DNA from: an uncultured Oscillospiraceae bacterium
GTDB taxonomy: Bacteria > Bacillota > Clostridia > Oscillospirales > Ruminococcaceae
Assembly: GCA_900555435.1 (NCBI GenBank)
Contig: USLH01000031.1
Span: forward strand, 1 to 17,923
Length of the DNA: 17,923 bases
Direction: 5' to 3'
In this document: positions 1 to 6,327 of the stretch, piece after piece
Numbering within the stretch: position 1 is the first letter of the stretch
Layout of the letters: the number at the start of each line of letters is the position of its first letter
Program-made: the position numbers and the translations under genes
The notes under the pieces: generated by a model
What the model was told of the DNA's origin: nothing
Seen by the model: the letters and a program-made list of their open reading frames with translations, nothing else
Database searches by the model: none

Positions 1-21
1 AACCTTTCGCTTTCTTCTTTT

Positions 22-329
22 ACCGGAGGGTTTTCCCTACCGGTCCTCCCTCTTCTCTCTTTTCTTCTCCGGCGGAATCTTCCGCCCGTCGGCTGCCGGA
101 CCTGTTCCGGCAGCGGCGCTCTCTTTTGAATGCCCCGCAATTTTTAAAGCTGCTCTTTGCAGGCTTTTGAATTTTGCTTTCTTCTATTTTCTTCTCTCCT
201 TTCTCTGCCCTGCCGGAAACTCTCCGGCAGCGGCGCCCCTCTTTTGCTATCCTCTTACCATACGGTTTCTTCTCTCATCCTTGGAGGTCTTCTCCGACAG
301 GCGGCAGATTTTCTGCCGCTTTCTTTTTT
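22..329. repeat. Cluster of six terminator-like hairpins in a pyrimidine-rich intergenic tract
   Basis: No gene is visible here; the plus strand is almost all C and T between hairpins. Stems seen by eye are 22-30/35-44 (one bulged A), 71-76/81-86, 92-100/106-114 (GCTGCCGGA, loop CCTGT), 146-153/159-167 (one bulge), 210-217/223-230 (CTGCCGGA, loop AACTC) and 301-308/312-319 (GCGGCAGA). Several are followed by T-rich runs such as CTCTTTTG or TTTCTTTTTTG. The arms at 106-128 and 223-246 are near-duplicates: both read TCCGGCAGCGGCG and then a CT-rich tail ending CTTTTG. They could be serial Rho-independent terminators of a plus-strand gene upstream of the window, or a structured transcript. The pairings are seen; the role is inferred. 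Confidence 0.6.
301..329 (+). terminator. Probable intrinsic terminator (+ strand)
   Basis: An 8-bp stem, GCGGCAGA/TCTGCCGC, with a 3-nt T loop is followed at once by TTTCTTTTTT. This is the best terminator of the hairpin cluster in 22-329. It would end a plus-strand transcript entering from upstream of the window. Confidence 0.65.
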
Positions 330-339
330 GATCATAAAA

Positions 340-500
340 ACCACCGACTCTACCGGCAGAGGTGTCCCGTGAAAGCCTTCGCTTCAAGCATCGAGTAAGG
401 CGAGCCGCTGATTGAAATTTTTTCCCTCAATAAAAAGTTTCCGATAGGAGAGCAAGCCGGACTGTGGAGCAAGTGATGTGAGCAAAATAAAAAATCCGTG
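340..500. other. Intergenic segment of different composition, possible dispersed element
   Basis: This segment breaks the pyrimidine-rich pattern on both sides. It contains short complementary arms GCCTT/AAGGC (near 375-402) and three GAGCAA copies (450-455, 467-472, 480-485), and ends in an A-rich run. No ORF with a plausible ribosome binding site is present. One minus-strand frame spells a QSAARLTRCLKRRLSR-like peptide. From memory, such peptides recur as spurious ORFs in Faecalibacterium-like genomes, which would suggest a dispersed non-coding repeat. That recollection was not checked. Confidence 0.3.
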
Positions 501-563
501 TGTCTTTGAACCCCTTTTCCGGCAATGGGCTCTGCTCTTTGCCGGTGGCTTCCCCTCCCTGCC

Positions 564-592
564 TTGACTTTTCCCTTTCCTTCTGTTATCCT
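564..592 (+). promoter_or_regulatory. Probable sigma-A promoter of the SUKH gene
   Basis: TTGACT (564-569), a 17-bp spacer and TATCCT (587-592), with an extended -10 TG at 584-585. Transcription would start near 599, leaving a leader of about 30 nt before the ATG at 629. A 7-bp hairpin, CCGGCAA/TTGCCGG (519-525/539-545), lies just upstream of the promoter. Confidence 0.55.
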
Positions 593-628
593 TTTCTTAC
601 CCCAAAATTCCAAGGAGGAACAGCTTTT

Positions 629-1090
629 ATGTACCGAGAACTGCTCGCTGAATTGTCCAAAGGATACGGCTGGGTGCGTCCCCAGCCCCCTTGCCCCGAA
701 GCGGAAATCGCCGCAGCCGAAAAAGCCTTGGGCTGCCCCTTTCCGCCGGAGCTTCGCGCCCTTCTCCGGGAGCTGAACGGCGACAAATGGCTGCTCTTAT
801 CCGCCTCCGACATCGTAAAAAATGCCGAGCAGAACCGGAAAGCCTACCTTCCTCTCTTTGAAGAAGATTTCACCATGGAGGAGTACCGTGACCGGATCGA
901 GCGCTTTCTTTTCTTCGCCGAAAACGGCTGCGGTGACCTTTACGGCTATCGCCTTTCCCCGGAAGGCGTCCCCGATGAAACGACCATCTTCTACTGGGAT
1001 CATGAAGAGATCGGCGAGCCCTGCTGCTGGAAGCCTGTGGCAAAAAACATAACCGAATTTCTCACCCGCTACTATCGGAATGAGATCTGA
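629..1090 (+). CDS. SMI1/KNR4 (SUKH) family protein
   Basis: A 153-residue soluble protein with no signal peptide or membrane segment. The N-terminal half has the SUKH signature: an acidic helix ending in AEKALG (about 30-35), then PFPPELRALLRELNG (37-51). The C-terminal half has the other hallmark blocks, FAENGCGDLYGY (96-107), IFYWDHE (120-126) and a closing ITEFLTRYY (141-149). Length is normal for a single-domain SUKH protein. SUKH proteins are best known as immunity proteins against polymorphic toxins, but many have no assigned role. No toxin gene is visible nearby, so the partner is unknown. The start at 629 is chosen for the AAGGAGGAA site at 612-620 and the promoter at 564-592; a longer in-frame extension to 500 lacks both. 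The gene is a single-gene unit closed by a strong terminator. Confidence 0.85.
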   Translation: MYRELLAELSKGYGWVRPQPPCPEAEIAAAEKALGCPFPPELRALLRELNGDKWLLLSASDIVKNAEQNRKAYLPLFEEDFTMEEYRDRIERFLFFAENGCGDLYGYRLSPEGVPDETTIFYWDHEEIGEPCCWKPVAKNITEFLTRYYRNEI

Positions 1091-1100
1091 CCGAAGACAG

Positions 1101-1137
1101 AAAAACTCCCGCAGGGAAGTTCCCTGCGGGAGTTTTT
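1101..1137. terminator. Bidirectional intrinsic terminator between convergent genes
   Basis: A perfect 17-bp inverted repeat, AAAAACTCCCGCAGGGA (1101-1117) and its complement (1121-1137), with a 3-nt loop. It has T5 on both strands. It lies 10 nt after the SUKH stop and 3 nt past the stop of the minus-strand gene ending at 1141, so it serves both. Confidence 0.95.
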
Positions 1138-1140
1138 GCT

Positions 1141-2490
1141 TTATTCGATCGTTTCAAGTGAAAGGTCCGAGCTTATGACCCGCACCTTTCCGGCGATCTT
1201 CCGGGGCGCATCGTCCAGAGAAAGGCTCCCCTGAATGCAGAGTGCCGCCGAACGCTTTTCCGTGCAGCGCAGAAGCTCTGCTTCCCCACCGGAAAAAGTC
1301 GTCCCGGAAAGCAGGATCTTCGTCTCCGGATAGGAAAGCTCCGGATAAGGCCGCTCCTTTAATAGGATCCGGCTGCTCCCGATGTCGGAGTTTATGAGCC
1401 GTACGCAGTCCACCGCCGTATGGGAGGAAATGAGATCGTCCACCTGATTCTCCACCCGGACGTTTTCAAACGTAAGGTTCCTCTGTACCGGCGCCGGAGA
1501 ACCGGGATAGTAGCTGTGAGACCAGCAGTCGTCGTCAAAATGGATGGACAGCGCCGCTCTTCGCTTTTTCTGCAGCCGGATGTCCCGGAAAACGATGTTT
1601 TCGCAGCCGCAGTTGTAAATGGGGTCGTCATCCTGCACCATGGCCCACCGGATGTCCCCGTCCAGCACCTGGACGCCTTCTTTATGGGTAGGCCGGATCG
1701 CAGAGCGGTACTCCGTCCCGTCCGGCTCCGTTGCCACCCGGTAAAGCCGGCCTTCCGACACCACCGTGTCCGACCGCCGAACGATCATCCCTTCCGTCCA
1801 GTCGCACCAGGAGCCGGCAAGGATCCGGGCAAAGTACCCGGTCGTGTCCTTGTCGTCCAAGTCCCAGCAGTCCTCGATGATCCCGTCCCGGATCCACCCC
1901 AATTGAGGGTTGGAGCCCACATAATCGTGGGCGTTCAGGGCAATGGGGTCGTCAAACGTCCGGAACAGCCCGTGGCGTACCACGAATTTGGAGCCTTTCC
2001 CGAAATGGACGGCGTCCTTCCGCCCCTCGATGTGGACCCGCTCGATGACGGCATCCTCAAAGGTGCAGATGTGGATGCAGAAGCTCTGCGCCGGAAGATC
2101 CATACAGACAAAATCGAAGATCCGCACCCGCTTGACATAGAAAAAGGAAAGCTCCCCTGCAAGCCCTACCACCGGGGTGCTGCTCCCCCGCTGCTGCCCG
2201 TTGCAGATCAGGCGGAGCCCCCGGATGATGATGTCGTGATCCCAGCTACGGGTCAGTGCGCCCTTGTTCACAAAAGCGTAGTTGTTTTCCGCCCCGTCCT
2301 CATTGGGAAGACGCTTGACAGCTGTCCCCGCCCCAAAGATCAGCTCCGTATCCGAGGAAAGGAAGATCGTCCGATCCAGCTCATAAACGCCGGGCACGTC
2401 GATCACAATCCGCCCGCCCTTGTCGCAGAGCCGCTGCAGCGCCCGTGCATTGAATGCCGCCGGATTTCCGGGGAGAAACGGTTCTGTCAT
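1141..2490 (-). CDS. Right-handed beta-helix (pectin-lyase-fold) protein, GH28-like
   Basis: A 449-residue protein without a signal peptide or membrane segment. The N terminus (14-60) matches the opening of pectate-lyase-3-type beta helices: GGRIVIDVPGVYEL, then TIFLSSDTELIFG. The centre has short beta-helix turns with a polygalacturonase-like acidic layout, RKDAVHF (158-163) and FDDPIALNAHDY (179-190), so D159, D180 and D181 are candidate catalytic acids. An insertion at about 241-287 (GRLYRVATEPDG, then PTHKEGVQVLDGDIRWAM) resembles small modules found in phage-tail and glycan-binding proteins. The likely role is cleavage or binding of a glycan, but lack of a secretion signal leaves the substrate open. 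It is last in the minus-strand run; its GGAGAGG site sits right behind the stop of the membrane gene at 2502, suggesting co-transcription. Confidence 0.8.
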   Translation of the reverse strand: MTEPFLPGNPAAFNARALQRLCDKGGRIVIDVPGVYELDRTIFLSSDTELIFGAGTAVKRLPNEDGAENNYAFVNKGALTRSWDHDIIIRGLRLICNGQQRGSSTPVVGLAGELSFFYVKRVRIFDFVCMDLPAQSFCIHICTFEDAVIERVHIEGRKDAVHFGKGSKFVVRHGLFRTFDDPIALNAHDYVGSNPQLGWIRDGIIEDCWDLDDKDTTGYFARILAGSWCDWTEGMIVRRSDTVVSEGRLYRVATEPDGTEYRSAIRPTHKEGVQVLDGDIRWAMVQDDDPIYNCGCENIVFRDIRLQKKRRAALSIHFDDDCWSHSYYPGSPAPVQRNLTFENVRVENQVDDLISSHTAVDCVRLINSDIGSSRILLKERPYPELSYPETKILLSGTTFSGGEAELLRCTEKRSAALCIQGSLSLDDAPRKIAGKVRVISSDLSLETIE

Positions 2491-2501
2491 ACATCCTCTC
2501 C

Positions 2502-2912
2502 TTACTTGCTTTTGCTCTTTTGAAGCTCCTGAACTCCTACGATCACCAGAGCCAGAGCGAAGAACCCCACCGGGATCTCCGCCACCGGAGAAGCTCCAAC
2601 GTAACCGGTGTTCCCGTTCATCATCCTCGCAAAAGCGACCAGCGCCTCATAAAGAAACGACACGCCTGCCAAAATTGCTCCCGCCGCTCCCAGAGCGATC
2701 CGGGTTCTACCCGAAAGCCACGCTCCCGCTCCCGTCAATAAAAGGGCGGCAAAGGGCAGGATCAGGAAAAGGCACCAGAAATCGATTCCTCTCCCCACGC
2801 CGTAAAAATCCAACACTTCAAAGAAGTGCATCCCCGTCCGGATCACCCGGTAAAGGAAGATCCCTCCCAGAACGATCGTAGCGGACAGGGAAAAGGTCCG
2901 TTCCCCTATCAT
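2502..2912 (-). CDS. Small four-helix membrane protein, unknown function
   Basis: I do not recognise this family. The 136-residue product has four likely membrane segments at about 8-26, 44-66, 72-96 and 112-128, a short loop rich in Gly and Asn (99-107), and a basic, lysine-rich end (QKSKSK). I place the start at the ATG at 2912 because it makes a 4-base ATGA overlap with the stop of the upstream PLP-lyase gene, a usual sign of coupled translation. A GTG at 2921 would add three residues, but the GGAG before it is only 2 nt away. The gene lies between the lyase and the beta-helix gene and is probably co-transcribed with both. Confidence 0.75.
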   Translation of the reverse strand: MIGERTFSLSATIVLGGIFLYRVIRTGMHFFEVLDFYGVGRGIDFWCLFLILPFAALLLTGAGAWLSGRTRIALGAAGAILAGVSFLYEALVAFARMMNGNTGYVGASPVAEIPVGFFALALVIVGVQELQKSKSK

Positions 2913-4174
2913 TTTCCACACCGCTCCATTTCCTCTGCCGCCAGCAGAAGCCCCAGCTTCCCGGTGCCGTAGGTCAGCCCCCCCTGCATCCAGACGGAGT
3001 AAGGCGCACGGATGGGCCCGTCCGCTGAAAGCTCAAGGGAAGCGCCCATGGTGAAGGTTCCCGCCGCCATAATGACCGGGTCCTCATATCCGGGCATGGC
3101 CCAGGGCTCCGGCGTCACATGGGAGTCCACCGGCGATCCCTTCTGAATTCCCCGGCAGAAAGCGCAGAGCTTCTCCGGGCTCCCCAGCTCGATGGCGGCG
3201 ATGATGTCCGTCCGGGGGGCGTCGTAGGCGGGGTTTGCCTTGAAGCCCATCTTCCCGAACAGCGCCGCCCCGAAGCAGGAGGTCTTCACCGCAGCCGCCA
3301 CTGCCGAAGGCGCATGGAAAAGTCCCAGATACATCCCCCGGTTCTGATTCAAAGTGCAGCCGGCCTCCCGCCCGATCCCCGGGCAGGTCAGCCGGTAGCC
3401 GCACAGCTCCACCAGATCCTTCCGCCCGGCAATGTAGCCGCCGGTGGGGGCAATGCCGCCGCCGGGGTTCTTGATGAGGGAGCCTGCCATCAGGTCGGCT
3501 CCTACGGAAACCGGCTCGGATTTCTCCACAAATTCTCCGTAGCAGTTGTCAACAAACACCACGGCGTCGGGATTTCCCTTTTTCGCCGCTTGGGCGATCT
3601 TTCCAATGGTTTCCACCGTCAAAGAAGGCCGCAGGGAGTACCCCCGGGAGCGCTGGATGTAGACCATCTTCGCCCCTTTTGCCGCCTCTTCAATAGCCGG
3701 ATAATCCGGCTCACCGGAAGGGAGCAGCTCCACCTGACGGTACTGGATGCCGTACTCCTTCAAAGAGCCGGTTCCGCCGCCCCGGATGCCGATGACCTCC
3801 TCCATGGTGTCGTAAGGCGCCCCAGTCACCGAGACCACCGTATCCCCCGCCCGAAGCACGCCGAACAGCGCCACCGTCAGGGTGTGGGTTCCGGAAACGA
3901 AGTTGTGCCGGACAATGGCGTCCTCCGCCCCCAGCGCCTGGGCGAACACGGCATCCAGCGTGTCCCGTCCCATGTCGTCGTAGCCGTAACCGGTGGTTCC
4001 GACTAAATGAGCCGCCGACACCCGATGGTCGGTGAACGCCTTCAGCACCTTGGCTTCGTTATATTCGGCGATCCCGTCGATCCGCCGGAACACCTCCCGG
4101 CACTGCTTTTCCGCCTCCTCAGCCAGCCGGATAAGCTCCGGGCTGAATTCATAAAGTCCTGTATAATCGATCAT
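2909..4174 (-). CDS. Methionine gamma-lyase family / aluminum-resistance (YnbB-like) PLP protein
   Basis: A 421-residue fold-type I PLP enzyme of the Met_gamma_lyase / Alu-resistance family. Characteristic stretches are GTTGYGYDDMGRDTLD (59-74), FVSGTHTLTVALFGVLRAGD (about 92-111), VFVDNCYGEF (207-215) and SLIKNPGGGIAPTGGYI (232-248). K235 is the expected Schiff-base lysine and D209 the residue contacting the pyridine nitrogen. Length is typical. The family is annotated as a C-S lyase by homology, but the physiological substrate of YnbB-type proteins is poorly defined. The start follows a clear AAAGGAG site. The gene is preceded with almost no gap by an intrinsic terminator (4192-4238), so it probably depends on read-through or on a promoter inside the M42 gene upstream. 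Its stop overlaps the next gene. Confidence 0.9.
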   Translation of the reverse strand: MIDYTGLYEFSPELIRLAEEAEKQCREVFRRIDGIAEYNEAKVLKAFTDHRVSAAHLVGTTGYGYDDMGRDTLDAVFAQALGAEDAIVRHNFVSGTHTLTVALFGVLRAGDTVVSVTGAPYDTMEEVIGIRGGGTGSLKEYGIQYRQVELLPSGEPDYPAIEEAAKGAKMVYIQRSRGYSLRPSLTVETIGKIAQAAKKGNPDAVVFVDNCYGEFVEKSEPVSVGADLMAGSLIKNPGGGIAPTGGYIAGRKDLVELCGYRLTCPGIGREAGCTLNQNRGMYLGLFHAPSAVAAAVKTSCFGAALFGKMGFKANPAYDAPRTDIIAAIELGSPEKLCAFCRGIQKGSPVDSHVTPEPWAMPGYEDPVIMAAGTFTMGASLELSADGPIRAPYSVWMQGGLTYGTGKLGLLLAAEEMERCGK

Positions 4175-4191
4175 CTTTTTCTCCTTTTTGC

Positions 4192-4238
4192 AAAAAACGG
4201 AGCGGATCTGACAAAAGGGATCCGCTCCGCCGTTTTTT
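4192..4238. terminator. Intrinsic terminator after the M42 gene, directly before the YnbB-like gene
   Basis: On the minus strand the stem CGGAGCGGATC/GATCCGCTCCG (4219-4229/4198-4208) with a 10-nt loop is followed by GTTTTTTG. It starts a few bases past the M42 stop at 4244. Its T run ends only a few bases before the AAAGGAG site of the gene starting at 4174. The A6/T6 flanks make it usable on either strand. Confidence 0.85.
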
Positions 4239-4243
4239 AACCC

Positions 4244-5275
4244 TTATTCCATCTCGCCCAGCTTTTCGATCAGCGCCCGGGTCAGATCCCTGACCGCCGT
4301 CAGATCGCTGTCCTTCACCACGCAGTAAGGCGAGTGCAGATACCGGCAGGGCGCCGAAATGGCGATGGTCTTCACACCGCCCGCCGCCTGATGGATGCTT
4401 CTGGCGTCATTCCCGCCGGCCACCATGGTCTTGGTCTGGACGGGGATCCCCTTTTCCGCCCCCAGCTGGTGGCAGAGCTTATAAAGATCCCGGGGATAGA
4501 TCGTCCCCCGATCCATGAAGCCCACGACCGCCCCTTTTCCGAGGGAGCAGACGTTTTTCGGCTCGCTCACACCTGCTAAATCCGCCGCCGTCGTAGCTTC
4601 CAGCGCAATGGCATAATCCGGCGCCACACTGAATGCAGAGCCTGCCGCACCCCGACAGCCCACTTCCTCCTGGACGCTGAAGCTGAACCAGCAGTCGCAA
4701 GGCAGCTCCGACCGGATCAGCTCCACCATCACCGCACAGCCGAACCGGTCGTCGATGGCTTTTCCCTTCCAGCAGCCGTTTCCGAAAGCCCCGAAATCCG
4801 CCGGGAAGCAGATCTCGTCACCGTATTCCACCAAAGCTTCCACTTCTTCCTTCGTGCTGCAGCCGATGTCGATGTAGAGCTTATCCACCGATACGGCGGT
4901 CTTCCGCTCCTCTTCGGACTGCATATGGATGGCCTTCGTGCCAATGACGCCGGGGATCCGGTCCTCACCCACCAGCACCTTCCGCCCCAAGATCACCCGG
5001 GCGTCCACGCCGCCTACGGTAGTGAAGCAGATTCCTCCGTCGGAGGCAAAGCCGGTGACGATCATGCCCACCTCGTCGGTGTGGGCATCAATCAGGATCT
5101 TCTTTTTCGGGGCCTTTGCGCCTTTTTTGAAGACGATCACGTTCCCCATATCGTCCACCCGGTAGGAGTCGGCGTAGTCCTCAATCATCCCGATGATCCG
5201 GCTGGCTACAGCGCTCTCGTTTCCGGAAATGCCGTATTCGTTGCAGAGCGTTTCCAAAATCTCATGAAATTCCAT
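4244..5275 (-). CDS. M42 family metallopeptidase (aminopeptidase), second of a tandem pair
   Basis: A 343-residue M42 (glutamyl/deblocking aminopeptidase-type) enzyme with no signal peptide, so cytoplasmic. Metal-site and catalytic blocks are in order: DAHTDEVGM (63-71, with H65 and D67), AIDDRFG (173-179, D175 bridging), VQEEVGCRGA (201-210, E203 catalytic and E204 ligand), ALEATTA (224-230) and YLHSP (312-316, H314). The fourth ligand position is Glu (E226) where many M42 enzymes, including the adjacent paralogue, have Asp. Family members form large oligomeric tunnelled particles that trim peptides. The substrate is not readable from sequence. It is 13 nt downstream of the paralogue, with its own GGAGGG site, and a terminator follows. 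Confidence 0.93.
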   Translation of the reverse strand: MEFHEILETLCNEYGISGNESAVASRIIGMIEDYADSYRVDDMGNVIVFKKGAKAPKKKILIDAHTDEVGMIVTGFASDGGICFTTVGGVDARVILGRKVLVGEDRIPGVIGTKAIHMQSEEERKTAVSVDKLYIDIGCSTKEEVEALVEYGDEICFPADFGAFGNGCWKGKAIDDRFGCAVMVELIRSELPCDCWFSFSVQEEVGCRGAAGSAFSVAPDYAIALEATTAADLAGVSEPKNVCSLGKGAVVGFMDRGTIYPRDLYKLCHQLGAEKGIPVQTKTMVAGGNDARSIHQAAGGVKTIAISAPCRYLHSPYCVVKDSDLTAVRDLTRALIEKLGEME

Positions 5276-5288
5276 GGCTTTTCCCTCC

Positions 5289-6317
5289 TTATTCGCCGCA
5301 GCTTAAGACGTACTGGGCAATGAGGTCTCCCACCGCCTCCACGTCGGAGACCTGGACGACCTCCACCGGCGTGTGCATGTATTTCAGCGGGATGGACAGA
5401 AGGGCGGTCCTGATCCCCCCGGCCGTAACCGTGATCTCGTCGGCGTTGGTTCCGGTGCGGCCCCCCATGACCTCCGGCTGCCATAAGATCCGTCGGGTCC
5501 GGGCGATGCTCACCAGCTCGTCGTACATCCCCCGGTTGAGGATGGGGCTGATACCGATCATGGCGCCTTCTCCCATCTTGCCGCACTTTCTCTCGTCGGC
5601 GTCGGCGGTGTGGGCAAAGCTCACGTCCACCGCAATGGCGGCGTCCGGCTTCACCCGGAAGGAGGTGGAAGCCGCCCCGAAGCGGCCGGTTTCCTCCTGG
5701 CAGGAGAAGACCACCGCCAGGGAAAAGCCCATGGGCTTGCCCTTCAACCGCTCCAGCGCATTGAGGATGGACGCCACCCCTGCCCGGTCGTCCAAAGACC
5801 GGGAGGTGACCCGCCCGTTCTGGAGTTCTGTAAAATCGCTGACATAGGTGACCCGGTCGCCGGGCGCCACCCACCGGAGCAGCTCCTCTCTGGAATAGCC
5901 GGTGTCGATGGCGACCTCGTCCATCTCCACCACCTTTTTGGTGTCCTCCCCGGAGGTCAGATGGGGCGGAAGCGTGCCAACGATGCCGGTGATGGGCTTC
6001 GTCCCGTGGATCACCACTTCCTGCGCCAGTAAAAGCCGCCGGTCGATGCCGCCGCACCGGTCCACCCGGACAAAGCCCTCATCGGTGATATGGGTGACGA
6101 TCATGCCGATCTGGTCGATGTGGGCGTCCAAAAGCAGGAGCGGTGCATTGGGGTCTTCCGCCGGGATGTTTGCGATCACGCTGCCGAAATCGTCGATCTT
6201 CACATCGCTGGTGTAAGCCGCAAGCAGCTCCGCCGCTGCTTTGGAAGCAGCGCCTTCGTCGCCGGAAACGCCGTCGGCTTCGCAGAGACGGCGCAGGGTC
6301 TCCAGAGTTGTCATCAT
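5289..6317 (-). CDS. M42 family metallopeptidase (aminopeptidase), first of a tandem pair
   Basis: A 342-residue M42 peptidase, clearly paralogous to its downstream neighbour but diverged. Conserved blocks are DAHIDQIGM (64-72, H66 and D68), SLDDRAG (174-180, D176), CQEETGRFGA (206-215, E208 and E209), AVDVSFA (229-235, D231) and YMHTP (313-317, H315). All expected dinuclear-metal ligands are present in the canonical form, including Asp at the position that is Glu in the neighbour. An MM start lies behind a GGGAGGAAG site, 10 nt after murD, so translation is probably from one murD-M42-M42 message. Two diverged copies side by side suggest different substrate preferences or a hetero-oligomer; this is inference. 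Confidence 0.93.
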   Translation of the reverse strand: MMTTLETLRRLCEADGVSGDEGAASKAAAELLAAYTSDVKIDDFGSVIANIPAEDPNAPLLLLDAHIDQIGMIVTHITDEGFVRVDRCGGIDRRLLLAQEVVIHGTKPITGIVGTLPPHLTSGEDTKKVVEMDEVAIDTGYSREELLRWVAPGDRVTYVSDFTELQNGRVTSRSLDDRAGVASILNALERLKGKPMGFSLAVVFSCQEETGRFGAASTSFRVKPDAAIAVDVSFAHTADADERKCGKMGEGAMIGISPILNRGMYDELVSIARTRRILWQPEVMGGRTGTNADEITVTAGGIRTALLSIPLKYMHTPVEVVQVSDVEAVGDLIAQYVLSCGE

Positions 6318-6327
6318 TCTTCCTCCC

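Noticed and set aside
157..398. Short overlapping ORFs in the hairpin tract
   Set aside because: They read through stem-loops, have no ribosome binding site, and their Ser/Leu/Phe-rich products simply reflect CT-rich DNA.
500..628. N-terminal extension of the SUKH gene up to 500
   Set aside because: It would cover the promoter and the AAGGAGGAA site; SUKH homology starts only after 629.
1420..2523. 367-codon open frame antisense to the beta-helix gene
   Set aside because: Same composition artefact; no ribosome binding site, and it runs through the start region of the real gene.
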